Of a stretch of 64,000 bases of DNA, positions 46,201 through 55,700 are shown piece by piece. The position numbers and the translations under genes were made by a program. Source of the stretch: Stictocephala bisonia (taxonomy: Eukaryota > Arthropoda > Insecta > Hemiptera > Membracidae); the NCBI GenBank assembly GCA_035578905.1, contig JAQJVL010000663.1:310001-374000 (forward strand), given 5' to 3'. How positions within the stretch are numbered: position 1 is the stretch's first letter; each line of letters opens with the position of its first letter. The notes beneath the pieces were generated by a model. It made no database searches. It worked only from the letters and a program-made list of their open reading frames with translations, and was not told the origin of the DNA.

Positions 46201-48372
46201 GCATTTTGAAAATGGTCAGGGAGTTTATTTCAACCCCGAAAATGTCCAAGAAAAATTTCTAAATCCACCAAAAACGACTCTTCTGGCATTCTTTGAGCTT
46301 TGCAAATCTGACAGTTTTGCCAGAAATCTAATTTACAGTGAAGTACCTGCTTACTATACCTGGAAAAATAACAAGTTTAGTCGTCGTAAACAAGGCAAAG
46401 CCGTTCCAGGACATCCAGTAATAAAAAAGATCATGTACTTGGTCGAGTTTACACAGTACACCCTAACAACATATAATGTTACTATCTCCGCATGCTTCTT
46501 CATTAAGTTAAAGGGCCTACAAGTTTTATTGGTCTTAAAAGGGTATCTGGCGTAGTTCATCCCACTTATCAGTCTGCCTGCAGAGCGTTAGGTTTACTTG
46601 AAGATGACAGTAACTGGGACATAACCTTGGAAGAAGCTGCTGTGTCGGAATCACCTAAAAAATCAGACAGCTTTTCGCAGTAATTTTGGTATTTTGTCTA
46701 TCAGCAAATCCTTTTGGGCTATGGGAAAAACACAGAGATAGTATGTCAGAGGACCTTAAGAGACAAATACAACATGAATGCCTTGATTTACCACTTGAAC
46801 CACTAAACAACATTGTTTACAATAAATGCATACAGTCATTAGAAAACTTAGTGCGTTCGATGTCCCACCAATCAATTCAACAGCTCAGTCTTCCTTCTCC
46901 AAGTCCAGGACCAAACAGTACTGCAGTCAATCACGAGTACTTAAAAGAACTCTCTTACAACGCGGTTCATTTATCTCAGTTGGTTTCAGAAAACTTGCCA
47001 AAAATTAACGACGAGCAGAAAGAAGTATACAATGAAGTAATGGCTAGCGTTGAGTCAGAAGCTGGAAGACTGTTTTTCCTTGACGCACCAGGTGGTACAG
47101 GGAAGTCATTTTTAATTAATTTAATTTTAACCTCATTAAGAAAAGACAGGAACATCGTAATTTCAGTGGCTTCTTCAGGTATAGAAGCAACATTATTGGA
47201 TGGAGGGAGGACGGCTCACTCTGCGTTTAAACTGCCTTTAAACTTACGCCACTCTGAGACTCCAATGTGTAACCTCTCAAAACAAAGCGACATGGCGGAG
47301 GTTCTCAAATATTGCAAGTTAATAATTTGGGACGAATGCACAATGGCCAACAAGACAGGAATTGAAGCTTTAGATAGATATCTTCAAGACATTAGAAATA
47401 ACAGAAACCTGATGCGTGGAGTAACGCTCTTATTGGCTGGAAACTTCAGACAAACTTTGCCTGTTGTACCTTAAGGAACTCGAGCTGATGAAGTCAAAGC
47501 CTGCCTTAAGAGATCTATTCTTTGGCCTTAAGTCCAAGTTCTTGCCTTGAAGACAAATATGCGGGTTCATCTTAAAGGCAGTCTAAATGCAGGAGAATTC
47601 TCAAATTTACTTTTAAAGATCGGCAATGGTACCTGAGAAAAACGGCAATGTTAGTATTACAGCAGACTTATGTAAAGTTGTATGTGACTTGCAAGCGTTG
47701 TCTGAAAACATTTACCCAGATTTAAAAAATGTTTATTTGAAAGATTTGTCTTGGTTTCGAGAAAGAGCTATCCTTACACCAAAGAATAACACTACTACAA
47801 GTATCAATAATATATTATTGGAAAAACTGCCAACTGAGACTGTATGTTACCAATCGGTGGATTCTGTGGTGGAAGTAGAAGATGCGGTTCACTACCCGGT
47901 AGAGATTTTACACACGCTTAATCCTCCAGGCATTCCAGCACACAATCTTTACCTTAAGGTTGGAGCTCCAATAATGTTGCTAAGAAACCTGGTACCACCT
48001 AAGCTTTGCAACGGCACTAGGCTACAAGTAAAAGCGTTGCACAAAAACGTCATAGAAGTAACAATATTTACTGTATGTGGCCAGGATGAAGTAGTCTTCA
48101 TTCCACGTGTTCCCCTAATACCATCGGATTACCATTTTCAGTTTAAAAGACTGCAGTTTCCTGTGAAGCCCTGCTTTGCTATGACAATAAATAAATCACA
48201 AGGGCAGTGTCTGAAAATGGCCGGCGTTGATCTGAGGGAAGACTGCTTCTCTCATGGCCAATGAGAGACTTTATTATATGTTGCTTGCTCAAGGGTTAGC
48301 TCTTCGGAAAGTTTAACGATCCTTCAACCACAGGGTCAAACAAAGAACGTTGTCTACAAAGAAATTTTATAA
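43204..48372 (+). pseudogene. Helitron OTU-Rep-PIF1 helicase protein, pseudogenised
   Basis: ATG at 43204 opens MMEHINVNGVMVPHRIVPVG and the OTU-protease motif ADGSCFF; a 1-nt loss after the T run at 43279-43286 shifts the frame. The OTU domain resumes SLSYLMYGNVSHASQLRAGV with a His in YPYHLVIYRD. Next come ~6 basic 14-residue repeats (NREAVKKYxKxNPEV, 43975-44200). Rep follows: FITFTCNPKWTEI, the HUH motif RSLPHVHILLWL (~45635) and the two-tyrosine motif YICKYVNKG (~46040). The PIF1 helicase has Walker A APGGTGKS (~47087), Walker B LIIWDEC, LLAGNFRQTLPVV (N replaces the usual D) and FAMTINKSQGQ. In-frame TAA at 44225, 44633, 47472 and ~47529, stops near 46470-46500 and 48262, and frameshifts near 46440, 46665 and 47625 disable it. 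No C-terminal endonuclease is seen, so it is not Helentron-like by that criterion. Confidence 0.9.
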
Positions 48373-48483
48373 TTTACATTTGTGTTCCATCACACGATTT
48401 TATAATTTTTGTAATGATTATCAATTAACTTACCGCTAAGTAATTAAGTAAATAACCGTAACAAAGCACGGGTACTCGGCTAG

Positions 48484-48553
48484 TTGTAATATATTTGTGT
48501 ATTTTGTGCTTATATTGTCATACATTTGTGCTGTGTGACATTTACTTGTACGG
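48484..48553. mobile_element. right arm of the palindromic element split by the Helitron
   Basis: Reverse complement of the left arm at 39602-39675, sharing GTCACACA(A/G)CACAAAT and AATATAAGCACAAAAT. It begins immediately after the Helitron 3' end and shows where the Helitron landed. Confidence 0.6.
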
Positions 48554-48765
48554 TATATGTACCAACACGTACTATTATGCTAATTAAAGAACTATTTTAC
48601 AAAGATATAATTTGGGATTCGAGGGTTTTAAGGAATTTTAAAAAGTATGATAAAAATAAAGTTTTTAAATACATTCAGATAAAATGTTTATGTATAGCCA
48701 ACAACAAAATGCAAGCATATGTTTTTATAGCATATCGTGGGCTTTAAAATAATACCATAAAGAAG

Positions 48766-49158
48766 TAGGGATGGCCAAAAGGAATCGCATCAGTTGACAC
48801 AATTTAACTGATGCGAAAATGAACTGATGCGCAAGACCACTTGATGCAACAGGAAATGGATATTCCATACACCCTGCTCACCTGTTCTGCTTCTATTTTT
48901 ATCAGACAACACAACAGTCGGTTGATATGCTGTTGAAACATGAAAACTGATATGAGTCGTAAATAAATCAGTTTGTATTTGTCATTCAGTGAATACTCAA
49001 GACAACTTGCTCATTCGTTTGGGCTGTTGCGGTTAGTTTCAACAGTAACTGAATGCCTGATTTACTGTTACTTCGTATCAGTTAATTTAAACTGATACTC
49101 CCTGGCAAATTGAACTGTCAAATCAGTTAAGCAAAAGTAGCAGGTTGGCACATCCCTA
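48766..49158. mobile_element. MITE-like element with TAGGGATG inverted ends
   Basis: TAGGGATGGCCAAAAGG at 48766 is mirrored by GTTGGCACATCCCTA ending at 49158. Subterminal regions on both sides repeat AACTGATGCG, ATCAGTT and AACTGAT. The 8-bp flanks (TAAAGAAG and TAAGTCCG) match poorly, so the target duplication is unclear. Size 393 bp, no coding capacity. Ends resemble hAT-type TIRs such as the TAGAGGTGTGCC ends at 37840. Confidence 0.6.
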
Positions 49159-49292
49159 TAAGTCCGTAACACTTACAGTTTAATGTTAAAATTATTAAAA
49201 CATATTTTATGTGGAGGGAGTGAAGGAGGCCATATAACCGGCTAGATTCGTGTTTAATAAATGCTGACCATATGTCCATAAACATAGTTATG

Positions 49293-49500
49293 GTACTAAC
49301 CCACTCATCCACCCATACACATACAGTGGTACTAACCCTGCCCCCCATCCATATAGGTACTGAACCTACCGCCCATCCATATAGGTACAGTAGTACTCAC
49401 ACTACCGCCCATCCATATGGGTACAGTAGTACTGACCCTAAAGCCCATCCATATAGGTACAGTTGTACTTACCCTACCGCCCATCCATTTGGGTACAGTG
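49293..49500 (-). repeat. minisatellite variant adjoining the pogo remnant
   Basis: C-rich units; the first is close to the 36-bp family (CCACCCATACACATACAGTGG), and later ones are a shorter relative, CCGCCCATCCATATAGGTAC with AGTAGTACTGACCCTA, of about 36-40 bp. The array ends at ...GGGTACAGTG exactly where transposase coding sequence begins. Confidence 0.85.
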
Positions 49501-49502
49501 GA

Positions 49503-50510
49503 TTTTTAATTGTGACGAAACTGGTGTAACAGTAAACCCGAAGGGTCACTCCAATATTGTTGCCTTGAAAGGACGTAGACAAGTGGGAACCGTTTCCTCA
49601 GCAGAAAGAGGACATACCGTAACAGCTGAAATCTGCGTTTCAGCTGCAGGGTGTTACGTTCCACCGATGTTAATCTACAAGCGAAAGAGAATGCAACAAG
49701 AGTTCGACACTGGGCTTCCAGCTGGTGCCTGGGCAGAAGTCCACGAATCTGGATGGATGACCAAAGAACTATGTAAAGTGGTTTCAAAGGTTTGTGACAT
49801 TTACAAGAGCTTCAGAAGAAATGCCGATCCTTCTTATCTTGGATGGACACAAAACACATACAAAAAATCTTGAACTTATTGATTTTGCACGTGAAAATGG
49901 AGTTGTCTTACTTTGTTTGCCCCCACATTGTTCGCATAGACTTCAACCTCTAGATGTTGCGTTCATGAAGCCTCTAAGTAACTATTATGAAGATGAAATA
50001 ATAAAATGGCTCCGTACAATCCTGGAAAGGTTGTTACTCTGCATTAGATGTCAACTTTATTTGGAAAAGCATTTATTCGTTCGGCCACCATGAATACATC
50101 GGTAAACGGATTTAGAAAATCAGGAATTTGGCCTGTAGATAGATGAAGAATGTCTTTGATGAAAGTTACTTCCTCCCTTCTTCGACCACGGATATTCCCC
50201 TTCCCGCAGAAGATAAAAATGTAAATGAAGCTGCGGTTTGTGAAGGGTCAAGGGGAAAATGACTTGGCAGGGGCACACACGTTTAAGATGAAGGAGCTGC
50301 AGCACAATCAAATGAATACGAAACACCGAAAAAACAACCAGTTAAGAATCAATTGGTGCCAGCTGACTACCCTGAACAAGAAACAGCTGAAAGTTCAATG
50401 TCAAGTTTTGCAAAATGCAGCCAACAAATAATCTTACTCATACCAAAAGTGGACAAGAGAAATATCAGAAAATCTTCAAATAGGCGGGGAAAAACTGTTG
50501 TACCGACTTT
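49503..50510 (+). pseudogene. pogo/Tigger-like DDE_1 transposase, 5'-truncated
   Basis: Coding similarity begins abruptly at 49503 with FNCDETGVTVNPKGH, which holds the first catalytic Asp; the DNA-binding N-terminus is missing and minisatellite is in its place. It continues with IVALKGRRQVGTVSSAERGH and TVTAEICVSAAGCYVPPML. After a frameshift near 49790 it reads PILLILDGHKTHTKNLELID (second Asp) and LPPHCSHRLQPLDVAFMKPL (third Asp), then IKWLRTI and, in further frames, MNTSVNGFRKSGIWPVDR, and at about 50350-50500 the tail LVPADYPEQETAESSMSSFA and KVDKRNIRKSSNRRGK. It is broken by several indels and is inactive. Confidence 0.88.
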
Positions 50511-51610
50511 ATTTTGGAACCAACTGCCCATTTAAATGTGATAAAATATTTAACCAAGATGAAAAGGAATCAATTTTCCTTAAGTTTTGGAAGATTGGTA
50601 AAGAGGACAAAAATCAAGATAAACAGCGTCAATTCACCGCTAGTGAATTTGATGAAGGGGAACCTGCGAGAAGACGTGTAGAAAACGTAACGTCACGTAA
50701 GAAGCGATCGATCAGTTACTATTTGAAAAAAAAGGTTCAGAGTAATTATGTGTATGCCGATAATTGTTTTTGGCAGTTTTTGGAGTTCCAGAAAAGTTTG
50801 CACACTTGTGTATTGAAAAAAACCATGCCGGTATTGTTTCTGCAGAAATTAAGAGCAACATAAAAAAAATCTACAAACAAAATTCAAGGGTGGGTTGAAG
50901 AGCATTCGACAACATACCTATCAGTAGTAGAAAGTAATTTCTGTCGGAAGTCAACAAAAAAACTTTATCTGTCATCACAACTTAACCTTGAAAAGTTGTA
51001 TAATCTTTACATCGACAAATGTAAGGAGGATAACAATACAATTAATAAGGAAAAGAATTCTGAAGGCAGACAAAAAAATCCCCTCATTAAGCCTGGTATA
51101 AAGGTAAATTTAAGGATTATTTTAATTCTTACAAAAATACTTGTACAAAACCTGCACACAGTTGCTTATAAGATAAAGCTAATGAGAAAAAGCACAAACA
51201 AGTAGAAGAAAGAAAAATAGGCAAAAAACTGTTTTGAATTTTGATTTGCAGGCTGTATTGGAATGTCCAAAAGGTGAGGAATCATCCATATTTTACTAAG
51301 AACAATTGGCAGTGTACAACTTTACTATATTTGATCTTATATATAAGAAGTTACGTGCAATATATGGAATGAAACAGAAGGGAACAGAGGCTCGACAGAG
51401 ATAGGCACTTGCATATTCAACTACATACAAAATAAACTGAATGCAAATGATGTTTTTATGAATAACGGTGGGCAAAATTTTAATCAGTATATTTCTGATT
51501 TGCACTCAGTTCGTCTGACGCATTGCAAACTAACTGATCATGTCTCCTATGAACCAGTACACTCACAGCAAGTAGGAGATTCAATGCATTCTGCAACAAT
51601 TGAGAGAACT
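50495..51610 (+). pseudogene. remnant of an insect transposon-associated gene of unnamed family
   Basis: Starts just as the pogo sequence ends. Pieces in several frames follow the order of a protein family common in insect genomes that I know only as repetitive 'uncharacterized' ORFs: TNCPFKCDKIFNQDEKESIF (50522), RRVENVTSRKKRSISYYLKK (50680), KLYLSSQLNLEKLYNLYIDK (50960), DLQAVLECPKGEES (51245), FTIFDLIYKKLRAIYGM (51320), TEIGTCIFNYIQNKLNANDV then FMNNGGQNFNQY (51395-51490). The GGQN motif is a landmark of the family. At least five frameshifts. Role unknown; possibly a DDE-type element protein. Confidence 0.55.
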
Positions 51611-51699
51611 TAAAAAAAAAAAAAACCTGCAGTACACATGGTCTACTAAAAGACGCAAAAAAAGGAAGGAGCAAGTTACTTACAATTTTATTTATAGCT

Positions 51700-51900
51700 C
51701 AATGTTTATAACTGTAATTTTGAAACTTGTTTCAAGATATATAACTCTGCCTTATTTTTGGCATATCATTCCATACAATGTTATAACTATATACTACTTT
51801 TGACTAACACAAACTTAACAGCTTAGCATACTAAAAAAATTAAATTGTTTATGTATTTTAAAACATTTTTGAGAATGTCAACATTTGCTCTCGTCCGTTT
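51700..51900 (+). repeat. direct repeat, left copy, flanking the Penelope-like fragment
   Basis: TTTATAACTGTAATTTTGAA...CTTGTTTCAAG...AACTCTGCCTTATTTTTGGC...ACTATATACTACTTTTGA matches a segment at 52905-53100 in the same orientation and order, at perhaps 75-80% identity. It probably derives from the 3' region of the transposon remnant just upstream. Confidence 0.6.
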
Positions 51901-52020
51901 TCAGGACAACACCTTTACTTATAGACAATAATATTTTCGTATTGTTAAATGGTTTTTCTTATGTGATGTTTGAAATATATACACATTTTTTTAATTCTAT
52001 AAGCATTTTTAAAAATTCAT

Positions 52021-52482
52021 ATTACGCAACGCTTAGCGACACACACATTTGCTAAGCAAGGCTATACAGTAGCTTTTAAAACAAATAACAGCATCTTAAA
52101 ACATCTGTCAATATCCACCTCAAAAAACAAGGTACCGAACACTGAGAAATCAGGAGTGTATAAATTAAAATGTGGTGAATGTGATGCATTCTATATAGGC
52201 CAAACAGGTAGGAGTTTTCACAAAAGATACCAGGAACACATTCAATGTATCAAGAATGGAAAAACAGAATCAAATTATGCAGAACATATATTAAACACCT
52301 GCCACGACTACTGCAAAATTGAAAATATTGAAATTCTACATTTTGAACAAAAAGGAAGAAAATTAGACTGTTTAGAAGGCTACGAGATATATAAAAGTGT
52401 TAAAAACGAACCAAATCTTGTTCTTAACAAACAAATAAATTTCACAGCAAATCCAATATATGAAATTATGATAAAAAACTGA
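52021..52482 (+). pseudogene. Penelope-like element C-terminal GIY-YIG endonuclease, 5'-truncated
   Basis: The frame is open from about 52021 (RLATHTFAKQGYTVAFKTNN) to the stop at 52482. The segment SGVYKLKCGECDAFYIGQTG has the GxY...YIG pair, followed by RSFHKRYQEHI with the conserved Arg and a downstream Glu in NYAEHILNTCHD. This is the nuclease that follows the reverse transcriptase in Penelope-like retroelements; GYTVAFKTNNSI before it is also typical. The RT itself is absent, as in 5'-truncated copies. The first methionine-like codon at 52156 is not a real start. The domain is intact but orphaned. Confidence 0.8.
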
Positions 52483-52586
52483 ACACATGGTAACAGCTCA
52501 ACTTAGCCATTATGAGAACACCAAACCTACCATATGATAAGAACTGTCACTTTTATTTTTATTTTTATATTTTATATTTTAAGATG

Positions 52587-52615
52587 CTATGAAGATGGGG
52601 TTATCCTCGAAATGT
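52587..52615 (+). ncRNA. hammerhead-ribozyme-like motif in the Penelope-like 3' region
   Basis: CTATGAAGATGGGGTTATCC then TCGAAATGT contains a TGAAGA core, a stem GGGG-TTAT-CCTC and the GAAA box, in the order of a hammerhead core (CUGANGA, stem II, GAAA). Penelope-like elements are known to carry such ribozymes. The expected CTGAAGA is altered (CTATGAAGA), so this copy may be inactive. Confidence 0.4.
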
Positions 52616-52904
52616 ATACATCGCAATATAAATGAAATGGATTGTGCAAGTAAGGCAGTAAATTATTTATATAATTTATTTTTAAAAATGTTATTTGTTT
52701 TAATTTTATCAATTTAAAAGGGTTTCCAGTTCTTAATCTTGCTGTTTATTCAATAAATACCTTATATACCAACATATTGTATTGTTGTTTGAAAAAACAA
52801 TGTGGGTGTTCAAGTACGTTAAGAGGTTGTATTTAAAAGCACTTGTATAAAAACAGTTTTAGATAATATTAAATTAGTATTCCTTAAGATAACTTTACAA
52901 CTCC

Positions 52905-53100
52905 ATTTTTATAACTTTAATTTTGAAACGCGTTTCAAGTTACAAAACTCTGCCTTTTTGCATATAATTGCATAAATTTTCTGACTATATACTGTACTAC
53001 TTTTGAATAATGCAAGAGTTACAGATTAGCATCGTATTAAAATGTATGTTAACAATACCATTATGATTGTCTATAATTTGTCTCGTCAATTTTTATTAAA
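52905..53100 (+). repeat. direct repeat, right copy
   Basis: Right partner of 51700-51900: TTTATAACTTTAATTTTGAA...CGCGTTTCAAG...AACTCTGCCTTTTTGC...ACTATATACTGTACTACTTT then TGAATAATGCAAG. Suggests the intervening ~1 kb was inserted into, or duplicated with, a once continuous sequence. Confidence 0.6.
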
Positions 53101-54150
53101 AAACTTATCCTTAAAGACCATACGAATTTCATATTGTTTCATTCCCTCTCTTTTATGTTTTTTGTTATACATACACAATTCTTTGAAAATGGATTGAGTA
53201 TGGAAATGAGTACAGTGACATTTCAGTCGTTGATAAACGAACAGCTATTCCCCGTGGGGTGTGTGATGTGGTTACTGCAATTGATAAGGCTGCTGCCACA
53301 TCCACAACACTTTACCTTGTCACGTAGCAATTCCAGTTCGTTCCATTTGTATAATAACTACGATGCATATTCTATCCTGCGCAATATACGTTTCAAATGT
53401 TTATGAAAGGCAATGAACAAGTTAATCTTAAAATATTTATCACTTTTGGGTTAACTTAGGGAACACAGTCTGAGTCCATTCAAATTACTAAAATATAGAA
53501 TATTTAGCAAGAATTAGTAATGAAGCAGCAATTTAGTAACTGGTTATAAAAGAATTGTCATTAGTCTTAAAAATATAGATTACATTCCATTGTCTAATAT
53601 ATGGATCCATAGATGGTAAATCTATATCCATAGATGATCTTGATCTGGATTTACCAAAAACGCCGACTGAAATGTTCACATATACATACATGAGGATAGC
53701 AAGGATTACAATAAATTAAACAAAGGAGGTTCATATTAAATTAAACTAACAAAAATGTAGAATTTATGCAATTTTATAGTTCTATTTTCTTCAGAATTAA
53801 ATTAATGAAACGATAAAATTTCATCTAAGTTTTCGTTCATCAAATAATACGCATTTTATATTACAGCAAAGTCGACGGTTATTCTGAAAATACTTAAATC
53901 TTGTTGGAATTAAGATGGGGTATATATAAACAAATTAGTGAATACTCTACAGAAAATTAGTAAGATTAATATTTTACCACTTTCACTAATCTTTCGTGAG
54001 GCTATAGGTTAAAAAAAGTTAGGCAATAGTAACAAATCTTAAATTTAATAACTATATATTTAAATTCATGGACATATATTTAATTGATATCCTCATAATC
54101 ACAAATAAAATAAAGAATCTTTCTAGACATAGAAACAGTTTCAACAATGT
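53101..54150. other. no gene recognised
   Basis: AT-rich. The open frame 53134-53406 has no recognised similarity on either strand. The distal part probably includes the 3' untranslated region of the neuropeptide gene, but I could not fix its polyadenylation site. Confidence 0.35.
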
Positions 54151-54185
54151 ACAGGTTCCAGTATTAAAGTTCATACAGTAATTTT

Positions 54186-55688
54186 TTATCCGAGTCGGAG
54201 GAAACTTTGGTCTCCAGGACCTCTTTTCAACATGTTTGAGGGAGGATCAAGATCAGGGAGGAGTGAGAATTCCGGTCCAACGATCACATTAGGTAGGCCT
54301 GCAGACAGAAGTGGAGATTGGTAGTCAGGTTTAGATGGTGAGTCAAACCTAAATTTTGCAGTTATATAGTCGACAGATCTATTTTCTTCTATCGAAGAAG
54401 GAGGCGATGTTGGGTGATGGCTAACAGATCTCTTTTTCCTATTCGTATAGTCGTCCTGTTGCTGTTGAGGTAAGAATTCTTCTTCAAAGTCATCTGGCAA
54501 TGTAGAAAATGGAATTAATATGTGATTGTAAAGTTCATCTTGCTGTTTTGGTGGTAAAAAGTCGTCTTGAGAATCATAAACTGTTGAAACTGATCGTTTC
54601 AATCTAGGAGGTATCAGTTCAGGTTCCGATATTGTTACAGTTTGTTCTTCTGAGTTTCGACCAAAACGCATAAATCCATCATCCTTGTTCAGAGGATGTC
54701 TACCAAAACGGATCATATTAGAATCTTTGGATTTAGTTTCTCTTTCAAATGATGACGGTGATTGTGTATAATGTGCATTGTCCTGTACTTGTTCTTTATT
54801 TTCCACCATTTGTTCACTTAATGGTAGTGAGTTAGTTTTTTCTTCTGACTTACCGAAGCGCATAAAATTATCCTGTCTCGCTCTACCAAATCTCATCAAA
54901 TTTCTATCACTTGACCTCATAGCAATAGGAATAGGAACATCCATCTCATCTACAAGACTTCCGCCAAATTTCATAAAATCATCTGGTTTTGCATTTAGTT
55001 CTTCCAAAACAGATGTTTGTGTCGTCTTACCATGGTCAAACATTTGCGGCAGATAGCTCGTCGGATCAACTTCATAGTTTTTACCAAATCTCATATAGCT
55101 ATCTTGCTTTCCTCTTCCAAATCGCATAAAGTTGTCATGCTTTCCCCTTCCTAGCCTCATGAAGTTGTCTTGCTTCCCTCTTCCAAATCTCATATAGTTA
55201 TCCTCCTTGCTCCTTCCAAAACGCATATAATTGTCTTGTTTTCCTCTACCAAACCTCATAAAATTACCCTCTTTCCCTCGTCCAAATCTCATATAACTGT
55301 CTTGCTTTCCCCGAATGTCTCTAATTAGATTATCATCTAGCGACTTCCCAAAACGTATGAAATTGTCCTGTTTTCCTCTCCCAAATCTCATAAAATTGTC
55401 GTTTCTAGCTCTTCCAAAACGAATAAAATTATCTTTTCCTCGCATCGATCTCAAAAAGTTGTCTTCTTTGTTCGTTCCCGATGTTGACAATGAGTCTCCT
55501 GCGTCCTTTGTTTCATCTTCCTCCGTAAAGGAAGGACTGGAGCGACCGAACCTCATAAAATTTTTGTCCAGCGTGCTTCTGCGAGACAAAGGGTCTACCA
55601 TGGAAGGGTCGAATCGTTTGGCCTCAGCTCCTGGGGACGTCAAGAGCAAGTCCAGGCCCAAACAGAGGAGAACCGCCCATGGCCGCAT
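54186..55688 (-). CDS. FMRFa: FMRFamide-type neuropeptide precursor (prepro-FMRFamide)
   Basis: The protein is 500 residues if started at the ATG at 55688, which opens a signal peptide (MRPWAVLLCLGLDLLLTSPG, cleavage near AEA-KR). The longer frame upstream runs through a splice acceptor and is not used. The precursor contains about 14 copies ending MRFG or IRFG followed by Arg or Lys, e.g. DNFMRFGR, DNFIRFGR, QDSYMRFGR, EDNYMRFGR, SDRNLMRFGR, DSNMIRFGR and DDGFMRFGR, plus one DNFMRLGR. The Gly supplies the C-terminal amide and the basic residues are convertase sites. Degenerate units DNFLRSMRGK, DDNLIRDIRGK and DDFMKFGGS have lost the motif. The last peptide after LKR is GPGDQSFLRLG. Acidic spacers separate early and late blocks, with KKRS and KRS cleavage sites in the C-terminal spacer. 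Expected role: amidated peptides from neurosecretory cells acting on the FMRFamide GPCR, modulating muscle. Confidence 0.96.
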   Translation of the reverse strand: MRPWAVLLCLGLDLLLTSPGAEAKRFDPSMVDPLSRRSTLDKNFMRFGRSSPSFTEEDETKDAGDSLSTSGTNKEDNFLRSMRGKDNFIRFGRARNDNFMRFGRGKQDNFIRFGKSLDDNLIRDIRGKQDSYMRFGRGKEGNFMRFGRGKQDNYMRFGRSKEDNYMRFGRGKQDNFMRLGRGKHDNFMRFGRGKQDSYMRFGKNYEVDPTSYLPQMFDHGKTTQTSVLEELNAKPDDFMKFGGSLVDEMDVPIPIAMRSSDRNLMRFGRARQDNFMRFGKSEEKTNSLPLSEQMVENKEQVQDNAHYTQSPSSFERETKSKDSNMIRFGRHPLNKDDGFMRFGRNSEEQTVTISEPELIPPRLKRSVSTVYDSQDDFLPPKQQDELYNHILIPFSTLPDDFEEEFLPQQQQDDYTNRKKRSVSHHPTSPPSSIEENRSVDYITAKFRFDSPSKPDYQSPLLSAGLPNVIVGPEFSLLPDLDPPSNMLKRGPGDQSFLRLG

Positions 55689-55700
55689 CTCCACGACCTG
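55689..55700 (-). promoter_or_regulatory. 3' splice acceptor and 5' UTR edge of the FMRFamide coding exon
   Basis: On the minus strand TTGCATTGTGTTACAG ends at 55698 and is followed by GTCGTGGAG and the ATG. This pyrimidine-containing tract with CAG fits an acceptor 9 nt before the start codon, implying an untranslated upstream exon at higher coordinates. That exon and the promoter were not located. Confidence 0.6.

Larger units (their letters stand above)
39946..48483 (+). mobile_element. complete Helitron, 8.5 kb
   Basis: The 5' end TCTATAAAAGCCAAATACCA at 39946 has the TC-start and TATAAAAG look of animal Helitrons. The 3' end is ...ACCGTAACAAAGCACGGGTA then CTCGGCTAG at 48483, a CTAG terminus with an imperfect CCGTA/TAC(T)CGG stem just before it. 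The insertion lies between A (39945) and T (48484), the Helitron target, with no target duplication. Inside are a long 5' noncoding region containing minisatellite arrays and a direct duplication, then a plus-strand gene for OTU, Rep and PIF1-helicase domains. Rolling-circle transposition is known for the family. The coding region carries at least nine disabling lesions, so it is inactive. Confidence 0.92.
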
